Origin: Aquamicrobium lusatiense
GTDB taxonomy: Bacteria; Pseudomonadota; Alphaproteobacteria; Rhizobiales; Rhizobiaceae
Direction of reading: 5' to 3'
Assembly (NCBI RefSeq): GCF_014201615.1
Contig: NZ_JACHEU010000001.1
Location: 2,313,631 to 2,377,630 of the forward strand
Length of the DNA: 64,000 nucleotides
Part shown: positions 9,676 through 17,515 of the stretch, piece after piece
How positions within the stretch are numbered: the first letter of the stretch is position 1
Layout of the letters: each line of letters opens with the position of its first letter
Made by a program: the position numbers and the translations under genes
The notes under the pieces: model-generated
What the model saw: the letters and a program-made list of their open reading frames with translations, nothing else
What the model was told of the DNA's origin: nothing
Databases searched by the model: none

Positions 9676-10179
9676 TCAGGCCATTTCCGGTTTCATGCCG
9701 AGCGCTGTGCGATCCACGACTTCACGCAACGCAAAGGAAGAGTTGATGCGCGTGACATGCGGCATCGCCGACAACCACTCCTTGTGGATGCGTTCGTAGT
9801 CCGCGAGGTCACGGGCAGCGATGCGCAGTATGTAATCGTACTCGCCCGACATCAGATGGCAGGACAGCACATTCGGGCAGCGTTTGATGGCAGCCTCGAA
9901 ATCCGACAGCGTTTTTTCAAACTGCCCGGAAAGGGAGATGTGGACGATCACCGTCGTGTGATGCCCGAGCGCCGCATTCGACAGCCGCGCATGGTACCCC
10001 CGGATCGTGCCGGAGCGCTCCAGATTGTCGAGGCGACGCGAACAGGCGGACTGTGACAGCCCGACCTTCTCGGCCAGCGCCGCATTGGGAATGCGCCCGT
10101 CCTTCTGCAACGTATCGAGAATAGCGATATCGATGCGGTCGAGTGTTGCTTTTCGTGGTTCTTGCGATGCACTTGCCAT
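9676..10179 (-). CDS. Lrp/AsnC family transcriptional regulator
   Basis: A 167-residue feast/famine regulator. The N-terminal winged helix-turn-helix is visible (LDRIDIAILDTLQKDGRI and GLSQSACSRRLDNLERSG, about residues 13-60). The C-terminal RAM ligand-binding domain follows (MSGEYDYILRIAARDL). Members bind amino acids and regulate amino-acid metabolism or transport. It lies downstream of, and in the same orientation as, an amino-acid ABC permease pair and a 3-hydroxyisobutyrate dehydrogenase-like gene, which are plausible targets; this is inference. No good Shine-Dalgarno sequence precedes the ATG, so the exact start is less certain. Confidence 0.9.
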   Translation of the reverse strand: MASASQEPRKATLDRIDIAILDTLQKDGRIPNAALAEKVGLSQSACSRRLDNLERSGTIRGYHARLSNAALGHHTTVIVHISLSGQFEKTLSDFEAAIKRCPNVLSCHLMSGEYDYILRIAARDLADYERIHKEWLSAMPHVTRINSSFALREVVDRTALGMKPEMA

Positions 10180-10352
10180 GGGATGCGATGATTAGCGGAT
10201 TAAATGATACGAACAAGCAAGAAAACCGCGTGGACACAGCTAAAGCATGGTGCCGGGAAGCAAGAGCCTGTTTTGAGGAAACAACGTATTCCGGAACACC
10301 TTGAGCAGATAGCATTCTTCGGGAGCGCGCGATCTGCCTGAGTGCCGGCCAT

Positions 10353-11222
10353 TTACCGTTCCAGACGCGCCAGAAGCGAAGACGTATCCCAGCGATTGCC
10401 GCCCATGTCCTGCACGTCTTTGTAGAACTGGTCGATCAGGGCCGTCACCGGCAGTTTTGCGCCATTTCGGTCGGCTTCATCGAGGCAGATCCCAAGGTCC
10501 TTGCGCATCCAGTCCACTGCGAAGCCAAAATCATACTTGCCTTCGTTCATGGTCTTATGGCGGTTCTCCATCTGCCACGAGCCTGCCGCGCCCTTGGAGA
10601 TGACGTCGACCACTTTTTCGATGTCGAGACCGGCCTTCTTGCCGAAATGGATGCCTTCTGCCAGTCCCTGCACCAGTCCCGCAATCGCGATCTGATTGAT
10701 CATCTTTGTGAGCTGGCCGGCGCCCGCTGGTCCCATCAGGCCCACCATTCGGGCGAAGGATTCAATCACCGGGCGAGCATGGTCAAAAGCGGCCTGCTCG
10801 CCGCCGACCATGACTGTCAGAACGCCATTTTCAGCGCCGGCCTGACCACCGGACACGGGAGCATCGAGAAAGGAAAAACCGGCTTTATCCGCGTGAGCGG
10901 CGAGTTCGCGTGCCACCTGCGCCGACGCCGTAGTGTTGTCGATGAAAATAGCACCCTTCTTCATGCTCTGGAATGCGCCGTCAGGGCCGATCGTTACCGA
11001 ACGGAGATCATCATCATTGCCGACGCAGGAGAACACAAAATCCTTGTCGCGCGCGGCTTCAGCCGGTGTGGCGGCGAACCTGCCGCCATGCTCGGCCACC
11101 CAGCGCTCTGCTTTGGCCCCGGTGCGGTTGTAGACCGTGACGTCATGGCCTCCCTTGTTTTTCAGATGGGCGGCCATTGGATAGCCCATGACGCCCAGAC
11201 CGAGGAAAGCCACTGTTGCCAT
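10353..11222 (-). CDS. NAD(P)-dependent beta-hydroxyacid dehydrogenase (3-hydroxyisobutyrate dehydrogenase family)
   Basis: A 289-residue oxidoreductase of the 6-phosphogluconate/3-hydroxyisobutyrate dehydrogenase superfamily. The Rossmann motif GLGVMGYPMA starts at residue 7. The substrate-binding DAPVSGGQAGAENG motif lies near 118-131, and the catalytic lysine region GQLTKMINQ near 165. The family includes 3-hydroxyisobutyrate, tartronate-semialdehyde and glyoxylate/succinic-semialdehyde reductases; this sequence alone does not choose between them. It follows the two ABC permease genes by 62 nt and is probably in the same operon, suggesting breakdown of whatever the transporter brings in. 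Confidence 0.88.
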   Translation of the reverse strand: MATVAFLGLGVMGYPMAAHLKNKGGHDVTVYNRTGAKAERWVAEHGGRFAATPAEAARDKDFVFSCVGNDDDLRSVTIGPDGAFQSMKKGAIFIDNTTASAQVARELAAHADKAGFSFLDAPVSGGQAGAENGVLTVMVGGEQAAFDHARPVIESFARMVGLMGPAGAGQLTKMINQIAIAGLVQGLAEGIHFGKKAGLDIEKVVDVISKGAAGSWQMENRHKTMNEGKYDFGFAVDWMRKDLGICLDEADRNGAKLPVTALIDQFYKDVQDMGGNRWDTSSLLARLER

Positions 11223-11283
11223 TGTTCAATATCCTTTCATGCGAAGCGATGCCGCTCGCGGGCCGCATCGATGCGTGGGAGAA

Positions 11284-12114
11284 TCAGCGCTTGAGATGTC
11301 GTGTAATGCGTTTTTCGATCCATTCCACTGCGTGGCGCAATGTTTCAACGATCAGCAGATAGATGATTGCAGCCCACAGATAAGACTGGAAATCGAAAGT
11401 ACGCGAATAGACGAGACGGGTCACGCCCATGAGGTCGTACACGGTGATGATGGCGACGATGGCCGACCCTTTGATCATCAGGATCAGCTCGTTGCCGTAG
11501 GGACGCAGCGCTACGATCAGTGCCTGTGGCAGGATGATCTTACGCAGCGTTATCAGCCGCGGCAGACCAAGAGAGTTCGCGCCTTCCCATTGGCCCTTCG
11601 GCACGCTGGCGATGGCGCCGCGCAGGATTTCCGCCTGATAGGCTGCGGTGTTGAGCGAAAAGGCGAAAAGGGCGCAATTGAAGGCGTCGCGGAAGAAGAA
11701 CCACAGGCCGACCGCCTCGAACTGCGCGCGGAAGGATCCGAACCCGTAATAGATCAGGAAGGCCTGTGCCAGCAGCGGCGTGCCGCGGAAGAAATAGACA
11801 TAGGCATAGGCGAGGGCAGCGATGAACGGATTGCGCGAAGTACGTGCATAGGCGATCGGCACCGACAGCACCGCGCCGATCACGACGGACAGCCCGACCA
11901 GTTTGAGCGTAACCCAGACACCGGAGACATAGCTGGGCGCATAACGCCAGAACATGTCTGGTTTCCACGCAGACACCAGATAGGCGATCAGGCCGATGAA
12001 AACCACGATCCACAGCGATACGAGCGCATAGCCGATGATGCGCTGGCGCGGCCATCCGCGTGCAGGCGGTGGCGGACGCAGCACTTCTTTGGTGCTCCTG
12101 CTCGTCATGATCAT
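11284..12114 (-). CDS. Polar amino-acid ABC transporter permease (HisM-type)
   Basis: A 276-residue inner-membrane permease of the His/Glu/Gln/Arg/opine family. Several hydrophobic segments are evident, and the EAA loop reads NSLGLPRLITLRKIILPQA. The N-terminal segment of about 25 residues (RSTKEVLRPPPPARG) is cytoplasmic and Pro-rich. Its ATG overlaps the stop of the preceding HisQ-type gene in an ATGA. No substrate-binding protein or ATPase gene is adjacent, so these components must be supplied from elsewhere. Confidence 0.88.
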   Translation of the reverse strand: MIMTSRSTKEVLRPPPPARGWPRQRIIGYALVSLWIVVFIGLIAYLVSAWKPDMFWRYAPSYVSGVWVTLKLVGLSVVIGAVLSVPIAYARTSRNPFIAALAYAYVYFFRGTPLLAQAFLIYYGFGSFRAQFEAVGLWFFFRDAFNCALFAFSLNTAAYQAEILRGAIASVPKGQWEGANSLGLPRLITLRKIILPQALIVALRPYGNELILMIKGSAIVAIITVYDLMGVTRLVYSRTFDFQSYLWAAIIYLLIVETLRHAVEWIEKRITRHLKR

Positions 12115-12824
12115 CGCTGCACCTCCTGCCGGCCGACACGACGCTCGATCAGGCCGATGCCGATGGAGGAGATGATGGCGAGGCCGAGATAGATCAGCGT
12201 CGCGAGGCCGAAGAAGAGAAATGCCTGCTTGCTCACCCGCGCTGCGACGCCAGCCTGCCGCAATATGTCAGTAAGCCCGATGGCCGAAACCAGCGACGTA
12301 TCTTTCAGCAGAATGAGCCAGAGATTGGCGAGGCCTGGCAGGGCAATGCGGATAAGCTGCGGCACAACGACAAGCCGCATGGTCTGGAACTTCGACAGGC
12401 CGATTGCATATCCGCCTTCATACTGGCCCTGAGGGATGGCCCTGAATGCGGAAAGGAAAACTTCGCTGGCATAGGAAGAAAACACCACGCCAAGCGCGAT
12501 CATGCCGGATACGAAGCTGTTCACCTCCACGCTGGCGCCGGGGCTGAAGAACTTCACAACCTGCTGGATGCCGATCTGGGCACCGTAGAAGACGAGAAAC
12601 AGCGTCAGCAATTCGGGCAGGCCCCGGAAGATGGTCGTGTAGATGTTGGCTGCCAGCCTGAGCGAGCGCTCCTGAGACTGCTTGGCAACCGCGATCAGAA
12701 AACCGATCAGCAATCCGAGCGGCAGAGTGGCCAGAGCAAGGCTGACAGTGATGAAAACACCATACGCAATCTCGTCCAGCCAGCCTTCCGGCCCCCAACT
12801 GAGCAGCGTCCAAACGCTTTGCAT
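12111..12824 (-). CDS. Polar amino-acid ABC transporter permease (HisQ-type)
   Basis: A 237-residue membrane permease, partner of the HisM-type protein downstream. The N-terminal half carries a long hydrophobic segment (ISLALATLPLGLLIGFLIAV-like, about residues 24-46), and the EAA loop is YAIGLSKFQTMRLVVVPQL. The start ATG is preceded by GGCGGGATA. The upstream 442 nt has no recognisable ABC component, although most family operons have the binding protein there. Confidence 0.88.
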   Translation of the reverse strand: MQSVWTLLSWGPEGWLDEIAYGVFITVSLALATLPLGLLIGFLIAVAKQSQERSLRLAANIYTTIFRGLPELLTLFLVFYGAQIGIQQVVKFFSPGASVEVNSFVSGMIALGVVFSSYASEVFLSAFRAIPQGQYEGGYAIGLSKFQTMRLVVVPQLIRIALPGLANLWLILLKDTSLVSAIGLTDILRQAGVAARVSKQAFLFFGLATLIYLGLAIISSIGIGLIERRVGRQEVQR

Positions 12825-13266
12825 TATCCCGCCCGTGCCTGCTGTTTGAATGGTCTGTTATCATGCCAGCCGGATCGAAGCCGGCAAACATACCTTGAAG
12901 TGCCAGCAGGCTTGCCCGGTTTCCGTCTCAGGGAAGTGAGCACGCCTGCTGATGAAGCTCAATAAGCCGGATACAACAAGAGGAAACCCGCGGCGGGCCT
13001 GTCTACGACTGCCTGAAGCGTATTTACGGCTGCTGCCGGACAGCTTTCGTCTACTGAGGCAACCGGCGCAGTTTCCATAGTTCGCATAGTGTTCCCTATC
13101 GTTATTGTGAATGCCTGTTCGGCATCTTCGCGTGGCTCTCGCGGCCGCTGGGTGGCAAGATATTCCCATTGTTTTTGCTGGAAAAGCAACCGCTAAAACC
13201 ATTGATGCAGATTGCAGCGCAACACGTTCAGGGGCGGTGCGGAGACGTGCTGGAGGGAGGCGGGAG
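12825..13266 (-). other. Intergenic region with hairpins and one candidate 42-residue reading frame
   Basis: This is the largest stretch in the window with no recognised gene. It holds the upstream region of the permease pair. GCCGG/CCGGC inverted arms occur at 12870-12886, and GCAGGC/GCCTGC arms flank 12905-12950 on the permease strand. A minus-strand frame at 12959-13087 starts with ATG preceded by AGGGAACACT and would encode 42 Ala/Val-rich residues ending LLLYPAY. I recognise no homologue and cannot say whether it is translated. A cis-regulatory leader or a small RNA would be equally compatible. Confidence 0.3.
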
Positions 13267-13776
13267 TCAGGGATTGAGGCCGGTAACTTTCTCGATAAAG
13301 CTCGCGATAGCCGGGATGTCGTCAATGTCGAATACCGGCAGTGTCTCGCCGGGCTGGGGATGATCTGCGGCGATGGCCACGATGTTGGGATCGTTTATGG
13401 AAAGCGGCGTGTGTTCGCGCGCACCGCGTCGGCGTGCCTCGATCTTGAGCTGCGATTCGCGCTTGTAGCCCTCGACAAGCACGAGGTCGCATTCTGCCAG
13501 CCGTTCGAGAATGTCATCGAGCGATGGTTCCGCTTCTCCGGCCAGCTCGTGCATCAATGCCCAGCGCAGGCCCGATACGATGGCGACTTCACCTGCACCG
13601 GCGGCGCGATGGCGATAGCTGTCGGTCCCTTCCTTGTCGATGTCGAAGCCGTGATGCGCGTGCTTGACGGTGGAAATTTTCCAGCCGCGCCCGACGAGTT
13701 CCGCCACAAGCCGTTCCGTGAGGGTCGTTTTCCCGGAATTCTTCCATCCGGTGATGCCAAAGACACGGTGTTTCAT
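13267..13776 (-). CDS. mobB: Molybdopterin-guanine dinucleotide biosynthesis adaptor protein MobB
   Basis: A GTP-binding accessory protein that assists MobA in making the bis-MGD form of the molybdenum cofactor. It has 169 residues. The P-loop GWKNSGKTTL starts at residue 10. The MobB family signatures STVKHAHHGFDIDKEGTDS and LVLVEGYKRE (Walker B region) follow. Its ATG overlaps the mobA stop by 4 nt (ATGA), so translation is coupled to mobA. No terminator is obvious after the stop. Confidence 0.95.
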   Translation of the reverse strand: MKHRVFGITGWKNSGKTTLTERLVAELVGRGWKISTVKHAHHGFDIDKEGTDSYRHRAAGAGEVAIVSGLRWALMHELAGEAEPSLDDILERLAECDLVLVEGYKRESQLKIEARRRGAREHTPLSINDPNIVAIAADHPQPGETLPVFDIDDIPAIASFIEKVTGLNP

Positions 13777-14390
13777 GCGCTGCCTTCTCTGACGATCCGT
13801 TCCGCCTCGGCAAGATTTTCCGGCGTATTGATGTTGAAGAAGGGATCGGCCCCGCCATTTGACTGGAAATCCACCGCAACGCTGGACCGCGCCTCAATGA
13901 AGCCGAACACCCTGCGCCCGCCCTGAAGCAGATAAGATCGTAGCGGCGAGGCCATCGCCTTGGGCCAAAGGGCAAATGTCGGGTGGTCACGCTCACCGGC
14001 GCGCGAAACGGCGATCGTATCCGCTGTGGTGTCGGCAGCAAGCGCGAGGCGGCTGACCAGATCCTGCGGAAAGAACGGCGTATCGCCAGCGACAGTGACC
14101 AGTGCGCGGACCGAATCCTGCTTCTCTATCCATTCGAGGCCGGCCAGAACGCCGGCCAGCGGGCCGACATAGCCTTCGATGGTGTCGGGCAATATGGGCA
14201 GGCCGATATCAGAAAAACGGGTCGGATCGCCGTTGGCGCTAAGGCTGAGCGTGGCGACCTGCGGCCGGATCCGTTCAATCACATGGCGCAGAATTGGCTT
14301 GCCGGACAATTCCAGCAGGCATTTGTCGCCGCCGCCCATGCGGCTCGACAATCCACCAGCCAGGATGATGCCTGCAATGTTCTGCACCAT
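13773..14390 (-). CDS. mobA: Molybdenum cofactor guanylyltransferase MobA
   Basis: Transfers GMP from GTP to molybdopterin. The 205-residue protein opens with the nucleotide-binding motif GIILAGGLSSRMGGGDKCLL (residues 6-25). GYVGPLAGVLAGLEW follows near residue 95, and the metal-binding VAGDTPFFP near 120. The fold is a nucleotidyltransferase Rossmann type. It is the first gene of a mobA-mobB pair. The DMT transporter and moaA lie upstream on the same strand, so cofactor genes are grouped here. Confidence 0.95.
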   Translation of the reverse strand: MVQNIAGIILAGGLSSRMGGGDKCLLELSGKPILRHVIERIRPQVATLSLSANGDPTRFSDIGLPILPDTIEGYVGPLAGVLAGLEWIEKQDSVRALVTVAGDTPFFPQDLVSRLALAADTTADTIAVSRAGERDHPTFALWPKAMASPLRSYLLQGGRRVFGFIEARSSVAVDFQSNGGADPFFNINTPENLAEAERIVREGSA

Positions 14391-14404
14391 GGTTTTCAGC
14401 TGTC

Positions 14405-15325
14405 CTATATGCCGTCGGGTCCCATGCTGGGGCCGGCGCTCTTGGCCGCGGTCTCGTATCGGCCGACCGTGCGCTCGCGGTAAAGCGTGTAAAGGCCGGA
14501 GGCAACGATGATCGTTGCGCCGAGAATCATCAGCATATCTGGCAGTTCGGAAAAAATGATGATCCCAAGCAGGATGGATGACAAAAGCGAGGTGTAGCGG
14601 AAGGGGGATATGAACGACACCTCGCCCACTCGCATGGCCATGATGATGAAATGATAACCGAGCAGCAGAAGCATGGCTCCCAGCGCCATCAGCGCCAGAT
14701 TGCGGGTTTCTATCGGCGTCCAGCCCCCCATCGGCGCGAGGAGAAGTGCGCCCGTGGCCGTGACCACGATCGACGTGACCGTGGATACGAGCAAGGTCGG
14801 GATATTGTCGGGCAGCTTGCTGGTGGCCAGATCGCGCACCGTGCAGCAGAATACGCTGGCGAGCGCATAGAGGGAATAGGAGCTGAAGCCTTCATATCCG
14901 GGGCGGACGGTGATCACCACGCCTATGAAGCCGGCGCATATCGCTATCCAGCGCCGCCAGCCGACAGTTTGTCCGAACGCCAGCGCCGCCCCCATGGTCA
15001 CCGCCAGTGGCAGCGCCTGCAGAATGGCTGACACATTTGCGATCGGCAATTGGGACAGCGCCATGAGAAAGGTGACGGTAGCTGCGACTTCACTGACAGC
15101 CCGAATTGCGACCAGCGGCTGAAGCAGCAGGCGCATCTGCGAGAACGCACCGCTTCGCCAACTTATGAGCGTGATTGTCGTTGATGCGAAAATTCCACGC
15201 ACAAGCATAACTTGCGCCAGATTCATGGATTCTGACATCAGCTTGGTGATGGCATCGTTGATGGTGAAGCCGATCATCGCGACGACCATGTAAAGCGCGC
15301 CGCGCATATTGTCAGAAAGATTCAA
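14405..15325 (-). CDS. EamA/DMT family membrane transporter
   Basis: A ten-TM drug/metabolite transporter, 306 residues with the start chosen. Two EamA repeats are visible: MVVAMIGFTINDAI opens the first, and SYSLYALASVFCCTVRDLATS opens the second. The start is set at TTG 15325 because GAGGGG lies 9 nt upstream and because no Shine-Dalgarno sequence precedes the internal ATG at 15307. The substrate is unknown. It sits 14 nt upstream of mobA on the same strand, between moaA and mobA; whether this reflects shared function or simple neighbourhood cannot be decided. Confidence 0.85.
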   Translation of the reverse strand: MNLSDNMRGALYMVVAMIGFTINDAITKLMSESMNLAQVMLVRGIFASTTITLISWRSGAFSQMRLLLQPLVAIRAVSEVAATVTFLMALSQLPIANVSAILQALPLAVTMGAALAFGQTVGWRRWIAICAGFIGVVITVRPGYEGFSSYSLYALASVFCCTVRDLATSKLPDNIPTLLVSTVTSIVVTATGALLLAPMGGWTPIETRNLALMALGAMLLLLGYHFIIMAMRVGEVSFISPFRYTSLLSSILLGIIIFSELPDMLMILGATIIVASGLYTLYRERTVGRYETAAKSAGPSMGPDGI

Positions 15326-15408
15326 GAAACCGGTCCCCTCATACTCCCGCGCCCACGCTAGCAGGCGTTGCGGGCACGGCAATGGCCCATGAGGGGGAAA
15401 CTTACCGG

Positions 15409-16404
15409 TCAGCCACCGGTAACGCTCATGTGGCGCGAAACAGAGGGACGGTTGGTGCGGCGGTCGATGATGAAATCATGCCCCTTCGGCTTGCGGCCGA
15501 TGGCTTCATCGATAGCGGCGGAAAGCAGCTCATTGCCCTCCGATGCGCGCAGCGGTGCGCGCAAATCCGCTGCGTCGTCCTGACCGAGGCACATATAGAG
15601 GGTGCCGGTGCAGGTGAGGCGCACGCGGTTGCAGCTTTCGCAGAAATTATGGGTCATCGGCGTGATGAAGCCCAGCCTTCCGCCTGTTTCCGCCACCTCT
15701 ACATAACGGGCGGGGCCGCCGGTCTTGAATGGAATGTCGGTGAGCGTGAACTGTCTCTCAAGCTGCGCGCGCAGAACCGAAAGGGGCAGATACTGGTCGG
15801 TGCGGTCTGCCTCGATCTCACCCATCGGCATGGTTTCGATGACGGTCATGTCCATGCCGCGCCCGTGCGCCCAGCGCAGCATGTCAGGCATTTCGATGTC
15901 GTTGAAGCCACGCAGCGCCACGGCGTTGATCTTGACCTTCAGGCCGGCAGCTTGCGCGGCATCTATGCCGGCCATGACCTTGTCCAGATGACCCCAGCGC
16001 GTGATTGCATGGAATTTTTCCGCGTCGAGCGTATCCAGCGACACGTTGATGCGGCGCACGCCGGCATCCGCCAGTTCGCCTGCGAAACGCGACAATTGCG
16101 AGCCGTTGGTCGTCAAAGTCAGTTCTTCAAGGGCGCCGCTTTTCAGATGTCGCGAAAGCTCGCGCACCAGATGCATGATGTTCTTGCGCACGAGCGGCTC
16201 TCCACCGGTAAGTCGAAGCTTACGCACGCCCTTTTCGATGAAGATGGTGCAGAGCCGGTCCAGTTCCTCCAGCGACAGCAGATCCTTTCGCGGCAGGAAT
16301 GCCATGTCCTCGGCCATGCAGTACACGCAGCGGAAATCGCAGCGGTCTGTCACCGATATGCGAAGATAGCTGATATGGCGACCGAAGGGGTCGATCATGT
16401 CCAT
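15409..16404 (-). CDS. moaA: GTP 3',8-cyclase MoaA
   Basis: A radical-SAM enzyme for the first step of molybdenum cofactor synthesis, converting GTP to 3',8-cyclo-GTP with MoaC. It has 331 residues. The N-terminal [4Fe-4S] motif is C22-x3-C26-x2-C29 (CDFRCVYC). The C-terminal cluster ligands sit in [15 protein letters not shown]. The conserved terminal double glycine (SVTGG) that contributes to catalysis is intact. A second ATG at 16398 is an alternative start. MobA and MobB lie further down on the same strand, but moaC, moaD and moaE are not in the window. Confidence 0.96.
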   Translation of the reverse strand: MDMIDPFGRHISYLRISVTDRCDFRCVYCMAEDMAFLPRKDLLSLEELDRLCTIFIEKGVRKLRLTGGEPLVRKNIMHLVRELSRHLKSGALEELTLTTNGSQLSRFAGELADAGVRRINVSLDTLDAEKFHAITRWGHLDKVMAGIDAAQAAGLKVKINAVALRGFNDIEMPDMLRWAHGRGMDMTVIETMPMGEIEADRTDQYLPLSVLRAQLERQFTLTDIPFKTGGPARYVEVAETGGRLGFITPMTHNFCESCNRVRLTCTGTLYMCLGQDDAADLRAPLRASEGNELLSAAIDEAIGRKPKGHDFIIDRRTNRPSVSRHMSVTGG

Positions 16405-16590
16405 TGCGCATTCCCATCTTCCGCCCGCGCAGCCGTTCTCGTGGCCGGCGCAGGCGTTATATACTCCTATGTGATACGAAGCGGCTTGCCATTCAAGGTG
16501 AATTGGCTTGCGTATCAGACTTAATCTTCAGCTGTGGCGGGCCGTGCGCGGTTATTGTAGACGGATGCATCCCAAAGGAGAGAGGCTGCC

Positions 16591-16947
16591 ATGACCGCCC
16601 CATCGGAACTCAGGGTCTCGAAGGACCGCAAAACGCTGTTCGTGACATTTCCGGGCGCGGAGCCGATCGAACTGCCGGCGGAGATGCTGCGGGTGCTGTC
16701 GCCTTCGGCCGAAGTGCAGGGCCATTCGCCCGAGCAGCGTGTCACGGTTCCCGGCAAGCGCGAAGTGGCCATCACCCGCATCGATCCTGTCGGCAACTAT
16801 GCCGTCCGCATCACCTTCGACGATTTCCACGATACCGGGATCTTTACCTGGATCTACCTTGCCGAACTCGGCCGGGAAAAGGAAGCCCGCTGGCAGGCTT
16901 ATCTGGACGAACTCGCCGCGAAGGGGCTGTCCCGCGATGGGAGATAA
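16591..16947 (+). CDS. DUF971 (gamma-butyrobetaine hydroxylase-like N-terminal domain) protein
   Basis: A 118-residue single-domain protein. Family features are LRVSKDRKTLFVTF, a segment PAEMLRVLSPSAEVQGH, and the C-terminal DDFHDTGIFTWIYLAELG. In eukaryotic butyrobetaine hydroxylases this domain is an N-terminal zinc-containing module; bacterial stand-alone versions are poorly characterised and are sometimes linked to iron-sulfur proteins. The ATG follows AAGGAGAGAGG. It is divergent from moaA, 186 nt away. Confidence 0.88.
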   Translation: MTAPSELRVSKDRKTLFVTFPGAEPIELPAEMLRVLSPSAEVQGHSPEQRVTVPGKREVAITRIDPVGNYAVRITFDDFHDTGIFTWIYLAELGREKEARWQAYLDELAAKGLSRDGR

Positions 16948-16965
16948 TCAAAATCATTGATTATC
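16943..16965. other. Palindrome overlapping the DUF971 stop codon
   Basis: GATAATCA (16943-16950) and TGATTATC (16958-16965) are exact inverted arms separated by 7 nt. The DUF971 stop codon lies inside the left arm. No T-run follows, so it is not a standard terminator. It could be a 3'-end hairpin or a protein-binding palindrome. Confidence 0.3.
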
Positions 16966-17005
16966 AGTATGTTGAGGATGATTTCTCACGTTTTCAAGGA
17001 AGAGT

Positions 17006-17467
17006 TCAACCTTCGCGGGCCTTGTCCAGAACCTCGGTGATGCGCCGCATCTGGTCGCCCATCATGTCGCAGTGTTCCGGCGAGGTTCCGGCCATCGCGA
17101 TCTCGATGAGCCCCGTGTAGATCGTGAGCGATTCCATGAGCAGCGCCGTGCCGTCTTCGGTGAGGGACAGGCGCAATATGCGCTTGTCCTTCGGGTCGCC
17201 CTCGCGCCGCACCAGCCGGCGCTTTTCAAGCTGCGGCAACAGCATTGTGATGTTGGAACGGCCGACGAGCAGCTTGCGCGCCAGATCGTGCTGCGACATG
17301 CCGGGATGGCGATAAAGGTTCATCAGCACGTCGAGCTGGGCAGGCTTCAGGTCGAGCGGGGCCAGCCTGGCAGCCAGGGTGCGTTCCAGCGCATGACACG
17401 CGCGTGCCACTGCCACCCAGTTGCGAAAGCGGGGATTGTCCCAGGGAAGCTCTTGTTTATTGTTCAT
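17006..17467 (-). CDS. MarR family transcriptional regulator
   Basis: A 153-residue winged-helix dimeric regulator. The DNA-binding region is visible as MSQHDLARKLLVGRSNIT (recognition helix), and the wing as REGDPKDKRILRLSL. Helices for dimerisation lie at both ends. Several in-frame ATGs exist. The one at 17467 is preferred because the two palindromic operator-like sites then lie over and upstream of the start, whereas an earlier start (17488/17491) would put an operator inside coding sequence. No strong Shine-Dalgarno sequence precedes it. It is divergent from an alpha/beta hydrolase gene, which is the natural regulatory target along with its own promoter. Confidence 0.85.
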   Translation of the reverse strand: MNNKQELPWDNPRFRNWVAVARACHALERTLAARLAPLDLKPAQLDVLMNLYRHPGMSQHDLARKLLVGRSNITMLLPQLEKRRLVRREGDPKDKRILRLSLTEDGTALLMESLTIYTGLIEIAMAGTSPEHCDMMGDQMRRITEVLDKAREG

Positions 17468-17496
17468 TCTTGAACTATCATTGTTCATCATTGAAC
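17462..17496. promoter_or_regulatory. Tandem palindromic operator, probable MarR binding site
   Basis: Two copies of GTTCA-N4-TGAAC occur at 17462-17475 (GTTCATTCTTGAAC) and 17483-17496 (GTTCATCATTGAAC). Their starts are 21 nt apart, which is two turns of the helix, so two dimers would bind the same DNA face. They occupy the gap between the divergent marR-type gene and the hydrolase. The first site covers the predicted marR start codon. Confidence 0.65.
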
Positions 17497-17515
17497 CAGT
17501 TTTGGATTTTGCACT

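Noticed and set aside
10239..10285. Degenerate copy of the rhizobial palindromic repeat between the Lrp and dehydrogenase genes
   Set aside because: There is a loose resemblance (AAGCATGGTGCCGGGAAGC) to a known variant, but the second arm is missing, so it was not listed as a repeat.
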